Positions 8,859 through 17,649 of a stretch of 64,000 nt of DNA are shown here, in pieces (the first letter of the stretch is position 1; each line of letters opens with the position of its first letter). Position numbers and translations under genes: made by a program. This stretch comes from Ovoidimarina sp963698645 (GTDB taxonomy: Bacteria; Pseudomonadota; Alphaproteobacteria; Rhodobacterales; Rhodobacteraceae), in NCBI GenBank assembly GCA_963698645.1, contig CAVORP010000001.1, positions 558,001 to 622,000 on the forward strand. The letters are read 5' to 3'. The notes under the pieces were generated by a model. That model ran no database searches and had not been told where the DNA came from. It worked only from the letters and a program-made list of their open reading frames with translations.

Positions 8859-9611
8859 ATGAGAAGGAAAGACCCAGTGACCGATATGAGCCAACCGCGG
8901 GCGGAAAGCGGATTTCTGCGAAAACTGCCGTTATTTGCGATTCTTGCTGTCGCTGTCGTCGGTGCCGTAACACTACGGGATCACCTGAGCTTCGATGCGC
9001 TGGCGCAGAATCACGACGCGCTGATCGCGTTCCGGGACGCCAATTATCTTCTGACGGTTCTGGCCTTCATCGCGGCCTATGTCGTGATCGTGGCCTTTTC
9101 GCTTCCCGGGGCGACAATCGCGACGCTGACGGGCGGCTTTCTGTTCGCGACCTTTCCGGGCGCCCTGTTCAACATCACCGGCGCCACGATCGGCGCCACG
9201 ATCATCTTCCTTGCCGCGCGCTGGGGGCTGGGCGAGAAACTCGCGGCCAAGATGGACGGCTCCGATGGTGCCGTGAAGAAGATCAAGACAGCGATCGACG
9301 AGAACCAGTGGGAGGCGCTGTTTCTGATCCGACTGGTGCCCGCCGTGCCGTTCTTCGTGGCGAACCTCGTTCCTGCGCTGGTGGGTGTTCCGCTGTTTCG
9401 CTTCGTCGTCACGACCTTTTTGGGCATCATTCCGGGCGCAGTGGTCTATACTTCGGTCGGCGCGGGTCTGGGCGAAGTGTTTGCCCGTGGAGAGACCCCG
9501 GATCTGGGCGTCATCTTCGAGCCGCATATCCTGTTGCCGATCCTCGGCCTCAGCCTGCTTGCGGCGCTTCCCATCCTCCTCAAGGCCCTGCGCGGCAAGA
9601 AAGGCATCTGA
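8859..9611 (+). CDS. TVP38/TMEM64 family inner membrane protein
   Basis: A roughly 250-residue polytopic membrane protein with the SNARE-associated/DedA-like core. A first membrane segment lies near residues 23-40 (LPLFAILAVAVVGAV), then a long hydrophobic pair around the conserved FSLPGATIATLTGGFLFA, the motif RLVPAVPFFVANLVPALVGV and a final C-terminal membrane helix. Possible starts are ATG 8859, GTG 8877 and ATG 8886; an AAGGA at 8863-8867 would suit GTG 8877. It lies 3 bases before a pyridine nucleotide-disulfide oxidoreductase, a pairing seen in many bacteria. The molecular role is not established; the superfamily includes lipid scramblase-like proteins. Confidence 0.85.
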   Translation: MRRKDPVTDMSQPRAESGFLRKLPLFAILAVAVVGAVTLRDHLSFDALAQNHDALIAFRDANYLLTVLAFIAAYVVIVAFSLPGATIATLTGGFLFATFPGALFNITGATIGATIIFLAARWGLGEKLAAKMDGSDGAVKKIKTAIDENQWEALFLIRLVPAVPFFVANLVPALVGVPLFRFVVTTFLGIIPGAVVYTSVGAGLGEVFARGETPDLGVIFEPHILLPILGLSLLAALPILLKALRGKKGI

Positions 9612-9614
9612 GCC

Positions 9615-11033
9615 ATGAACCGGATCAAGACGGATATTTGCGTGATCGGCGCAGGCTCGGGCGGGCTTTCGGTTGCGGCGGGCGCGGTGCAAATGGGCGC
9701 GAAGGTGGTTCTGCTGGAAGGCCACAAGATGGGGGGTGATTGCCTTAACTACGGATGCGTGCCGTCAAAGGCGCTGCTTGCCGCGGGCAAGCACGCCCAT
9801 GCGATGCAGACCGGCAAACCCTTTGGCGTGACCCCGGTGATGCCCGAGGTCAGCTACGCCGCGGCGAAGGACCACGTGCAGAGCGTGATCGAGACCATCG
9901 CCCCCGTCGACAGCCAGGAACGGTTCGAGGGGCTTGGCGTTCACGTGATCCGCGAGTTCGGACGCTTCATCTCGAAATCCGAAGTGCAGGCCGGCGACAC
10001 GGTGATCGAGGCGCGCCGCTTCGTGATTGCCACGGGCTCGGGTCCTTTGGTGCCGCCAATTCCGGGGATCGGGGATGTCGAGGTTCATACGAACGAGACG
10101 ATCTTCGATCTGCGCGAGAAGCCCGAGCATCTTCTTATCATTGGCGGTGGCCCGATCGGGATGGAAATGGCTCAGGCCCATGTCCGGCTCGGGTCCAAAG
10201 TGACCGTGATCGAAGGTGCAAAGGCCATGGGCAAGGACGATCCAGAACTGGCGGCGATCGTACTGGACAGCCTGCGCGCTGAGGGTGTGGAGATCGTCGA
10301 GGGCCAACAGGCGACAAAGATCACCGGCGAAAAGGGTAAGATCACAGTCGAAACCGAAGGTGGCAGCTATACCGGCAGCCATCTCCTCATGGCGGTGGGC
10401 CGAAAGGTGAATATCGACAAGTTGGACCTCGACCGGGGCGGGATCGCCCATGACCGCGCGGTCAAGGTGGATGCGAGCCTGAGATCGGTCACGAACCGCA
10501 AGGTCTATGCGGTGGGCGATGCGGCCGGCGGCCTGCAATTCACTCATGTGGCGGGCTATCATGCGGGCATCGTCATCCGCTCGGCTCTGTTCGGCCTGCC
10601 CGCGAAGGCACGGACCGATCACATTCCATGGGTCACCTATACCGATCCCGAACTGGCGCAGGTCGGTCTGACCGAGGATGAGGCCAACAGGAAGCACGGT
10701 GCATTCCGGGTCGAAGTCGCACGATTCGACTATCACGAGAACGATCGGGCGATTACCGAGGGCAAGACCACCGGGCTGATCAAGGTCATGGTCGTGAAGG
10801 GCCGCCCCGTGGGTGCCTCCATCGTTGGGGCGCAGGCGGGCGAATTGATCGGCGTTTGGGCGCTTGCCATCGCAAACGGCCTCAAGATGAGCCAGATCGC
10901 GGCCATGGTCGCGCCCTACCCGACCTTGGGCGAAATCAACAAGCGCGCCGCAGGGGCCTATTTCTCGGCCCGACTGTTTGATAATCCTAGGCTCAAGCAG
11001 GCGGTGGGCTTTATCCAGCGCTGGCTGCCCTGA
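9615..11033 (+). CDS. Pyridine nucleotide-disulfide oxidoreductase (dihydrolipoamide dehydrogenase / mercuric reductase-like)
   Basis: A 472-residue flavoprotein with FAD-binding GAGSGGLSVAAG, the redox disulfide in GGDCLNYGCVPSK, an NAD(P)-binding GGGPIGMEMAQ, a second FAD motif VYAVGDAAG, and a dimerisation domain. The usual C-terminal His-Glu pair of lipoamide dehydrogenase is not obvious: the region reads VAPYPTLGEINKRAAG, with proline and tyrosine where HPHPT is typical, as in many mercuric-reductase-like and YkgC-like members. It probably uses NAD(P)H on an unknown disulfide or quinone. It pairs with the TVP38 membrane protein. Confidence 0.87.
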   Translation: MNRIKTDICVIGAGSGGLSVAAGAVQMGAKVVLLEGHKMGGDCLNYGCVPSKALLAAGKHAHAMQTGKPFGVTPVMPEVSYAAAKDHVQSVIETIAPVDSQERFEGLGVHVIREFGRFISKSEVQAGDTVIEARRFVIATGSGPLVPPIPGIGDVEVHTNETIFDLREKPEHLLIIGGGPIGMEMAQAHVRLGSKVTVIEGAKAMGKDDPELAAIVLDSLRAEGVEIVEGQQATKITGEKGKITVETEGGSYTGSHLLMAVGRKVNIDKLDLDRGGIAHDRAVKVDASLRSVTNRKVYAVGDAAGGLQFTHVAGYHAGIVIRSALFGLPAKARTDHIPWVTYTDPELAQVGLTEDEANRKHGAFRVEVARFDYHENDRAITEGKTTGLIKVMVVKGRPVGASIVGAQAGELIGVWALAIANGLKMSQIAAMVAPYPTLGEINKRAAGAYFSARLFDNPRLKQAVGFIQRWLP

Positions 11034-11057
11034 GCATTCAAAGGTGGTAATCCGGGC

Positions 11058-12458
11058 ATGTTCCTGAATTCACTCTCCGGCCGGTTCCTGATGCTGACGA
11101 TCATCTTCGTCATGCTGGCCGAAGTGCTGATCTTCGTGCCGTCGATCGCGCGGTTCCGAGAGGATTACCTTCTGAACCGTCTGGAACGCGCACAGATCGC
11201 GTCGCTGGCGGTCGAAGCCAATGACATGATCACGCCCGATCTCGAGGCCGAACTTCTATCCAATGCAGGCGTGTTCAACGTGGTCCTGCGCCGCGACGAG
11301 ATGCGTCAGCTCGTGCTGTCCTCGCCCATTCCGCAGCCGGTGATGGCGACCTTCGACCTGCGCGATCCGACAGCGATGGAGCTCATTGTGGATGCGCTGA
11401 GCCAGCTTGTGGATCCCCGGGAAGAGATTATCCGGGTGATCGGCAACCCGGTGCAGGATGCGGGCCTTCTGATAGAGGTCACCCTGCCCAGCGCGCCCTT
11501 GCGGGCCGCACTTATCGACTATGGGCTTCGGATCCTTGCCCTGTCGGCCGTGATTTCTATCTTCACAGCGGCTCTCCTGTTCCTTGCGGTCCGCAAGCTT
11601 CTGGTCAAGCCGATCCGGGGCGTCGTCGATGCGATGAAGACCTATTCGGAATCACCCGAGGACAGCCGCAGGATCATCACGCCCTCCGCGGGCGTGCGTG
11701 AATTGCGCGAAGCCGAGACGGCCCTGCAAAGCCTGCAGACGGACCTGACGGCCTCGCTGCGCCAGAAAGAGCGGCTGGCCCAACTGGGCGGTGCGGTTGC
11801 GAAGATAAGCCACGATCTTCGCAACATCCTGACCGTGGCCCAGCTTTTTGCCGACCGTCTGGATGGAAGTGCGGATCCGACGGTGAACCGGTTGGCGCCG
11901 AAACTCCTGGGGTCGATCAGCCGTGCTGTCCATCTTTGCGAATCCACGCTCGCCTTCGGCAAGGCCGAGGAAATGTCCCCGATGCTCGACCGCGTCGCGC
12001 TGGACAGCATCGTGGACGATATGATCGTGGGCGAGCGTCTTGCCGCGGGCGACGCCGTTGAAATTGTCGCCGATGTACCGCCGGGCATGAGCGTGCGTGC
12101 GGATAGCGAACAACTCTACAGGATCCTGTCGAACCTTGTCCGCAACGCACGGCAGGCAATTGCTTCTGCGGGCGGTTCGGGGCGGATCGTCGTGGCCGGG
12201 CGCGAGGATGACGACGCGTGGCGGATCACCGTGACGGATACCGGACCGGGACTGCCGCAGAAGGCCCGCGAAAACCTGTTCCGCGCGTTTCAGGGTGGCA
12301 CGCGCAAGGGTGGATCGGGACTTGGACTTGCGATTTCCGCTGAACTGGTGCGTGGCCATGGCGGACGGCTGGAGCTCGTGCGGAGCGACGAGACGGGCAC
12401 CGAATTTGCGGTGATCCTGCCGAAATCGGTCGCGACGCTGGACGCGGCAGCAGAATAA
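11058..12458 (+). CDS. Sensor histidine kinase
   Basis: A 466-residue membrane histidine kinase. Two membrane segments (about residues 9-28 and 156-178) flank a periplasmic sensor of about 125 residues, followed by a HAMP-like linker. The H-box KISHDLRN, N-box NLVRNARQA, G1 DTGPGLP and G2 GGSGLGLAI are all present, so autophosphorylation is expected. No response regulator lies next to it, making it an orphan in this window. It begins 24 bases after the oxidoreductase and could be cotranscribed with it. The signal sensed is unknown. Confidence 0.88.
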   Translation: MFLNSLSGRFLMLTIIFVMLAEVLIFVPSIARFREDYLLNRLERAQIASLAVEANDMITPDLEAELLSNAGVFNVVLRRDEMRQLVLSSPIPQPVMATFDLRDPTAMELIVDALSQLVDPREEIIRVIGNPVQDAGLLIEVTLPSAPLRAALIDYGLRILALSAVISIFTAALLFLAVRKLLVKPIRGVVDAMKTYSESPEDSRRIITPSAGVRELREAETALQSLQTDLTASLRQKERLAQLGGAVAKISHDLRNILTVAQLFADRLDGSADPTVNRLAPKLLGSISRAVHLCESTLAFGKAEEMSPMLDRVALDSIVDDMIVGERLAAGDAVEIVADVPPGMSVRADSEQLYRILSNLVRNARQAIASAGGSGRIVVAGREDDDAWRITVTDTGPGLPQKARENLFRAFQGGTRKGGSGLGLAISAELVRGHGGRLELVRSDETGTEFAVILPKSVATLDAAAE

Positions 12459-12508
12459 ATTGGGGCCTTGCATTGGTCCGTGGGGGCCGCTACATCCCCG
12501 ATATCCGC

Positions 12509-12586
12509 GCGCTGGTAGCTCAGTTGGATAGAGTACTTGACTACGAATTAAGGGGTCGGGGGTTCGAAATCCTCCCCAGCGCGCCA
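12509..12586 (+). tRNA. tRNA-Arg (anticodon ACG)
   Basis: A complete cloverleaf: acceptor arm GCGCTGG pairs with CCAGCGC, discriminator G, and an encoded CCA at 12584-12586. The anticodon loop CTACGAA gives anticodon ACG at 12543-12545, with a stem CTTGA/TTAAG containing one G-U pair. The T arm is GGGGG-TTCGAAA-TCCTC with one wobble pair. It lies 50 bases after the histidine kinase and precedes an island-like region. Confidence 0.93.
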
Positions 12587-12636
12587 CTTAATCCCAGTAA
12601 AAATCCGTACATAAGAGATCGACCCAATTCTATTGG

Positions 12637-12655
12637 ATCGGGTTTCCCCGATTTT
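12637..12655 (+). terminator. Rho-independent terminator after tRNA-Arg
   Basis: ATCGGG (12637-12642) and CCCGAT (12647-12652) form a perfect 6-base stem with a TTTC loop, followed by TTT. It sits 50 bases after tRNA-Arg and most likely ends that transcript. Confidence 0.55.
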
Positions 12656-12871
12656 CACCCGTAATATGCTGGCTGTGAATGCGAAGGGCGGGAACCGGAC
12701 CTTCGCTGCTCGAGGCAAGAACGGCCGCTCCGCGGGACAAAGTGGGCTATCGATGAGGCCGCGCCCATGTCCGCTTCCGAGAGCGGAAATCGTCGGGGCA
12801 AGCGATTACGATTCTTACTCCGTTGAACTGGTGTGGAGACGGCCGCTGCCTGAGCACCAGCCGCCGTGACC
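12656..12871. other. Non-coding stretch with two small inverted repeats
   Basis: I see no gene here. GCGAAGG (12681-12687) and CCTTCGC (12700-12706) can pair, and a TCCGCT/AGCGGA hairpin lies near 12769-12786. This may be a remnant of repetitive intergenic DNA; nothing more can be supported. Confidence 0.35.
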
Positions 12872-13087
12872 TTAGTTCGCTGCCATAGCTTTGATGTCTG
12901 CCGTACTGGGGGTGCTTCCGCCGATACCCCACTGGCCACTGCGCACCTCTTTGACCCGTACCCATGTCACTCCGCGCATGGCTTCGCCTTCGATCTCGAC
13001 CATGGCGTTCGTTACTTTTTCGATCATTTGGGCCTTTTGAGCCTGATCAAATACGCCTTCGATGACTTCAATATCTACAAGTGGCAT
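12872..13087 (-). CDS. 4-oxalocrotonate tautomerase family protein
   Basis: A 71-residue tautomerase-superfamily protein. The mature N-terminus would be Pro (MPLVDIEVIEG), the catalytic base of this family, and the conserved block RGVTWVRVKEVRSGQWGIGG carries the arginine and hydrophobic pocket residues. Such enzymes convert enols to ketones, often in degradation of aromatic compounds. It is divergent from an HxlR regulator with 150 bases between the starts, a layout usual for a redox- or electrophile-responsive pair. Confidence 0.85.
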   Translation of the reverse strand: MPLVDIEVIEGVFDQAQKAQMIEKVTNAMVEIEGEAMRGVTWVRVKEVRSGQWGIGGSTPSTADIKAMAAN

Positions 13088-13237
13088 CGTCTATCTCCTT
13101 CATTGCGTTGAATGAGACAATAGATGGCAGGACGAACCGCATCGTCTCCAGTCAACAAAGTGAAGTAAACCCACTACAGTTTGTGTACTAGTTCGATAGC
13201 CCCGGTTGTGAGACACTCATTGATGAGAGGTGAGATC
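13088..13237. promoter_or_regulatory. Divergent promoter region of tautomerase and HxlR genes
   Basis: This 150-base gap separates the two divergent starts and is lower in GC than the flanks. An A/T-rich segment near 13157-13192 (CAAAGTGAAGTAAACCC and CAGTTTGTGTACTAGT) is the likeliest promoter and operator area. HxlR proteins usually repress a divergent neighbour, so their site should lie here. Confidence 0.35.
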
Positions 13238-13933
13238 ATGTCCAATAGTGTCTACCCCCGGTTCTGCCCGATAGCCATGGCTGCTGATCTTCTTGGCCCA
13301 CGTTGGACCCTGCTCGTCTTGTGCGAATTGTGGAACGGATCAACGCGGTTCAACGAAATCAGTAGTGGCCTGCCGGGCATGTCCCCGAGCCTGCTGTCCA
13401 AGCGATTGAAAGAGATGGAGGCCAACGGCCTTGTCCAGCGCCGCGAAAGCGGTGTTGGCGCACATGCGGAATACCTCACGACAGATCGGGCCGATGAGCT
13501 TGAATCCATCGTGGTAAGTCTTGGCGAATGGGCACATCGCAACATTGAGACAGACGTTTCTTTGCAATGCCTCGATGCACGCATGCTGATGTGGAACATC
13601 CGGCGCAAGCTCGACAGGTCTGCCTTGCCGATCAGCAAATGCGTCATTCAGTTTACGTTGAATAATGCCCCCAATGAGCAAGCCAACTATTGGCTCGTCG
13701 TCAAGCCGGGGGTCGAAACCGATTTGTGCTATCTGGATCCGGGTCACAACGTGGACCTATTCATCATCAGCGAACTGCGTGCGATGACATCGGCGTGGAT
13801 GGGGCATTCCAGCTTTGAAACAGAGATCAACAAAGACGCGATTTCGCTTGTCGGACATTCGGGAATGGCGAGAAGCCTTACGAAATGGTTGATCAGAAGT
13901 AGTTTCGCCAATCAGAAGCTTGAGGCTGCCTGA
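13238..13933 (+). CDS. HxlR-family transcriptional regulator with C-terminal SCP2-like domain
   Basis: A roughly 231-residue regulator. Residues 1-105 form an HxlR winged helix (CPIAMAADLLGPRWTLLVLCEL, then LPGMSPSLLSKRLKEME), with the conserved Cys near residue 9 that in some members senses electrophiles. The remaining ~110 residues (KCVIQFTLNNAPNEQANYWL...) resemble an SCP2 sterol-carrier-like domain, an architecture seen in a subset of HxlR proteins. I chose ATG 13238 with GAGAGGTGAG just upstream. It likely controls the divergent tautomerase. Confidence 0.83.
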   Translation: MSNSVYPRFCPIAMAADLLGPRWTLLVLCELWNGSTRFNEISSGLPGMSPSLLSKRLKEMEANGLVQRRESGVGAHAEYLTTDRADELESIVVSLGEWAHRNIETDVSLQCLDARMLMWNIRRKLDRSALPISKCVIQFTLNNAPNEQANYWLVVKPGVETDLCYLDPGHNVDLFIISELRAMTSAWMGHSSFETEINKDAISLVGHSGMARSLTKWLIRSSFANQKLEAA

Positions 13934-14361
13934 AAGAAGTCCGGATTTCCGCTATCGAATTGCTGATTGGTCGGATCCGTGAACGATCACCGATACAACC
14001 GCCACATCAGCTCAAACCTTTGGCAAAACCTTCTCTAACTATAGCGCACTGCCGCGTTCAGGCTTGTTCAGCGAGCGACTTGGCTCATCTGGCAGTTGGC
14101 CGCCGATTCCTTGGGCCTGTGTCCCGTGGTTTGGTGGGTCCATTGATCTTCCGACTTCCCGCTGCGACTGCAAGGATTCCCGAGCATAGATTTCTCAGCA
14201 TGAGACGATGATCGAACAAGTCTACCAATACGGCCACTTTTCTAAGTTGCGCGCACATCGCTTGAAGATTTCGCAGCGATCGACCGGCACTAGCTTGATA
14301 AGGTCGCTTCCTTATTATGGCCCATCCTGATTTGGTAAGGGGCGGCCTAGCATCTGGCAGG
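13934..14361. other. 428-base stretch without a supported gene
   Basis: A short open frame at 13960-14211 shows no recognisable domain and no ribosome-binding site. The region is lower in GC than neighbouring DNA and lies between the end of the HxlR gene and the stop of the MFS gene. I see no clear terminator or repeat. Confidence 0.4.
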
Positions 14362-15579
14362 CTAGCGTGCGCTTGGGTCGTCTTGCTGCACTTCGGATAG
14401 ACGCAGAGAACAGACTACGGCCAGCGCACTCAAGACCGCCAGGATCGCCAGTACCGCTGTAATGCCAGCAAGATCAGCGACAACACCCAGGGCGCTCCCG
14501 GCCAAAAGCAGTAAGCCAATCGATGTGTTTGACAGCGCAGTGTATACCGCCTTGCGCCCGCCAGTATCCATGTCAGTAAGGTGCGTCTTGCGGCCTGCCC
14601 GCACACCTTCATATGCGATTTGCGCTACGAACACGAAGGCCGCCACCCATACATCGCCAACCGCTCCTACCGACAGCATGCTGACGAAACTGGCGAGGAT
14701 AAACGTGGCCGAGGCCAAGGTACTTGCAACGACCAGGGTTTGCCGGCTGGAGCGATCTGAAAAGGAACCCCAAAGATAGGAAGATGAAATCGCAGCCAAC
14801 GCAGAGGCGAGCATCAAAATACCAAGATTTCCGATTTCGATACCCTGCCCAGAACCCATCAAAACCAGAAACGGCGGTGCCAGCGCAGTCGAGATCAACA
14901 AGGCGCGCGTAGCGACATAAACCTGAAATTCGGGGTCATCGATCAGCGGCTCGATGAGAGTAGACAAGGGTCGATTCTTCGCAGCATCTGTTTCGGCGGC
15001 AGGTTCCTGCAGCGTTGCAAAGACAAGTGCCGCCAGAAGCCAGAGCGCTCCAGCCACCATGAGTGCGATTGCGATGACGGTGACATCGCGTGGGATCAGA
15101 CCGACCGCCAGCAGCGATGCAAAGGCCAACACTGCGATCGAACCGATGGTCGAGGCTTTTCCAGACACCCGCCCGCGCATCCCTTTGTCCACGGTACGGG
15201 CCAGCACGTCCTTGTAGCTGGCCGAGCAGATGGAGCGACCGATCGCAAAGATCGAAAGACTGCCCAAGATGGTCCAACCGGCCGCTGCACCTGACAAAGA
15301 CAATGCGGCGATGCCCATGCCGACCGCGGCGAGCCCCTGAGTGACCGATCCAGCCACCCAGAAATACTTGCGGATCGCACGCGCTTCGATCATCCGAGCC
15401 AGTGCGATCTGAGGTAAAAGTGCTCCCGCCTCCCGGATTGGGACGAGGAGGCCGATCAGCATGCCGGGCGCTCCCAAAGTGCTCAACACCCAAGAGAGCA
15501 CGAGCTTCGGGTCCACCAAACCGTCGGCCGATTTGGTCAAGGACAGGCAGAATACATGCTTCAATTGTGATTTTTTCAT
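14362..15579 (-). CDS. MFS transporter
   Basis: A major facilitator of about 405 residues with around ten to twelve hydrophobic segments. The first-half loop reads RVSGKASTIGSI and the cytoplasmic LWGSFSDRSSRQTL is the second-half equivalent of motif A (G-x-x-x-D-R). It probably exports or imports a small molecule by proton exchange, but nothing identifies the substrate. The start at 15579 (MKKSQLKHVF) follows a weak GGGCAG; an earlier in-frame start at 15609 is possible. It lies in the island-like stretch and is divergent from the GMC oxidoreductase. Confidence 0.8.
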   Translation of the reverse strand: MKKSQLKHVFCLSLTKSADGLVDPKLVLSWVLSTLGAPGMLIGLLVPIREAGALLPQIALARMIEARAIRKYFWVAGSVTQGLAAVGMGIAALSLSGAAAGWTILGSLSIFAIGRSICSASYKDVLARTVDKGMRGRVSGKASTIGSIAVLAFASLLAVGLIPRDVTVIAIALMVAGALWLLAALVFATLQEPAAETDAAKNRPLSTLIEPLIDDPEFQVYVATRALLISTALAPPFLVLMGSGQGIEIGNLGILMLASALAAISSSYLWGSFSDRSSRQTLVVASTLASATFILASFVSMLSVGAVGDVWVAAFVFVAQIAYEGVRAGRKTHLTDMDTGGRKAVYTALSNTSIGLLLLAGSALGVVADLAGITAVLAILAVLSALAVVCSLRLSEVQQDDPSAR

Positions 15580-15609
15580 CTGCCCTTGCAATAGAGGCCG
15601 CCGCGGCAA

Positions 15610-15942
15610 GATTTCAAACCCGGAAATCGCTTGGAACCGGAAAATAGGTGCTCAGATGGTCGCTTTAGCGCCTCTTTCCAAGTCGGAAATATTTTGATCA
15701 AGGGTCTGCCGCTAGGATCCCGGCGAGACCAGTTCGGATCTCAGAGACACGCTGGCACTCGAAACTCCGAGGCGCCCCTCTGCACACATCAATCAGGGGT
15801 TGACGGTTGACCTCGAACGGACCGCGATGCTCCTATCTGAGGATAGGTGCGATGCAGAATTCTCATCAGTGTTTGGATCCCGGTATCGCTGACACCAGTG
15901 CTGACAACCCTTCGATTGCCGGATAGGTGAGGCCGAGGAAGA
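15610..15942. promoter_or_regulatory. Divergent intergenic region with inverted and direct repeats
   Basis: No gene is visible. CCTATC-TGAG-GATAGG (15832-15847) is a perfect inverted repeat, and GGATAGGTG recurs at 15841-15849 and 15921-15929. GCTGACA occurs twice (15888-15894 and 15900-15906). These sit upstream of the GMC oxidoreductase and may be regulator sites for it or for the divergent MFS gene. Confidence 0.35.
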
Positions 15943-17589
15943 GTGAGCGCGTCGTTGGAAGAATTTGACTTTATCATCATCGGCGCAGGGTCCGCCGGTT
16001 GCGTTCTCGCCAACCGATTGAGTGCGAACCCGAAGAACCGGGTTGCGGTCCTCGAAGCCGGCGGTCGCGACGTGAATCCGTGGATTCACATTCCCGTTGG
16101 ATATTTCAAGACAATGCACGACCCGAGCACTGACTGGTGCTACAAGACCGAACCCGACCCGGGTCTGAACATGCGCCGTCTGGATTGGCCACGCGGCAAG
16201 ACGCTGGGTGGATCGAGTTCGATCAACGGGCTGCTCTATGTCCGCGGCCAGAAAGAGGACTACGACCTTTGGGCGCAGGCCGGCAATCGCGGCTGGGGAT
16301 ACGATGATGTTCTGCCGCTTTTCAAGCGATCAGAGTCGCACCAGTTTGGAGAGAGTGAGTACCACGGCGCCAACGGCGGCCTGTCCGTATCGCTGATCCG
16401 CGCGAAAAGCGATATCGCGGAAGCGTTCATCGAGGCGGCCGTCGAGATGGGAGTGCCGCGCACCGACGACTACAATGGAGCGGAGCAGGAAGGCGCAGGT
16501 TACTTTCATCAGACCGCGCGTCGCGGCTTCCGGTGCTCCAGCGCACGGGCATTTCTCCACCCAGCGATGAACCGTCCGAACCTCAAGGTCATCACCCACG
16601 CCCACACCGAAGCGATCATCTTTGACGAAAATGATTCCCGCCGGGTTGTCGGAGCGCGATTCTCGCGCAAGGGCATGATCCAGGACCTGAGGCTCGCCGC
16701 CGGAGGCGAAGTCGTACTTTCTGCAGGGGCAATCGGCTCGCCGCAGCTTCTTGAGCTCTCGGGCATCGGATGTGGCGATATTCTTCGCAAGGCCGGTGTG
16801 GCGGTGCGGCACGAGCTGCGGGGTGTCGGCGAAGGCCTGCAGGACCACCTGCAAATCCGGCTGGTCTACGAAGTGAACGTGCCGACGCTGAATGACGCGA
16901 TCAATCGACTTCTGCCCCGCGTCGGGATCGGGCTAAGATATGTTCTGTTCCGTAAAGGGCCGATGAGTCTCGGGGCAAGTCAGGTATGCATCTTCGCAAA
17001 GTCGACCGAGGATGCTGAGACGCCCGACATTCAGTTTCATTTCCAGCCACTCAGCGCCGACAAGCCCGGACTCGAGATGCATCCGTTTTCAGGCATCACC
17101 TCCTCGGTCTGTCAGCTGCGGCCGCAAAGCCGTGGACATATCCACATCGCCTCGCCAAATGCGCATGACTACCCGAAAATCGCTCCCAACTATCTTTCGG
17201 CAACCGCGGATCAGCTTTGTGCCATACGGGCCGTCAAATTCGCCCGTGCCATGACAAGAACCAAAGCGCTGAGCCCGTTTGTCTTGCGCGAACATATCCC
17301 CGACCATGATCCGCAGACCGACGAAGAACTGCTGAAATGCGCGCGCGACATCAGCCAAACGATCTATCACCCAACAAGCACTTGCCGGATGGGGTCGGAC
17401 AACTTGGCCGTCGTCGATGACCGGCTCCGCGTTCACGGCATCTCTGGACTGCGCGTGGCCGATGCTTCGATCATGCCACAGATCGTCTCGGGCAACACCA
17501 ATGCGCCGGTCATCATGATCGGCGAGAAAGCCAGCGAGATGATCCTTGAAGATCGCCAAGCCGCCTCGCGACAAAGCGCCTCCAGTTAG
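15943..17589 (+). CDS. GMC-family oxidoreductase, choline dehydrogenase-like
   Basis: A 548-residue FAD enzyme of the glucose-methanol-choline family. The N-terminal dinucleotide fold is FIIIGAGSAGCVLANRL; GMC signature 1 is WPRGKTLGGSSSINGLLYVRG; signature 2 is GAIGSPQLLELSGIG. The C-terminal catalytic region has YHPTSTCRMG with the active-site His and a second conserved site near SGNTNAPVIMIGEKA. It likely oxidises an alcohol. The start is GTG at 15943, 3 bases after GAGGAA. It stands alone on this strand, with no betaine-aldehyde dehydrogenase nearby, so choline itself is not assured. Confidence 0.88.
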   Translation: MSASLEEFDFIIIGAGSAGCVLANRLSANPKNRVAVLEAGGRDVNPWIHIPVGYFKTMHDPSTDWCYKTEPDPGLNMRRLDWPRGKTLGGSSSINGLLYVRGQKEDYDLWAQAGNRGWGYDDVLPLFKRSESHQFGESEYHGANGGLSVSLIRAKSDIAEAFIEAAVEMGVPRTDDYNGAEQEGAGYFHQTARRGFRCSSARAFLHPAMNRPNLKVITHAHTEAIIFDENDSRRVVGARFSRKGMIQDLRLAAGGEVVLSAGAIGSPQLLELSGIGCGDILRKAGVAVRHELRGVGEGLQDHLQIRLVYEVNVPTLNDAINRLLPRVGIGLRYVLFRKGPMSLGASQVCIFAKSTEDAETPDIQFHFQPLSADKPGLEMHPFSGITSSVCQLRPQSRGHIHIASPNAHDYPKIAPNYLSATADQLCAIRAVKFARAMTRTKALSPFVLREHIPDHDPQTDEELLKCARDISQTIYHPTSTCRMGSDNLAVVDDRLRVHGISGLRVADASIMPQIVSGNTNAPVIMIGEKASEMILEDRQAASRQSASS

Positions 17590-17649
17590 AGAACCGAGAA
17601 GATCAGCGTCGTTCGTGCTCTGACCAAGGACGGAGAAATGGGCGGCCTG

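Noticed and set aside
12473..12664. A 63-residue open frame overlapping tRNA-Arg
   Set aside because: It runs straight through the tRNA cloverleaf and has no ribosome-binding site.
13960..14211. An 83-residue open frame in the gap after the HxlR gene
   Set aside because: No domain, no start signal and unusual composition; kept only as part of a non-coding stretch.
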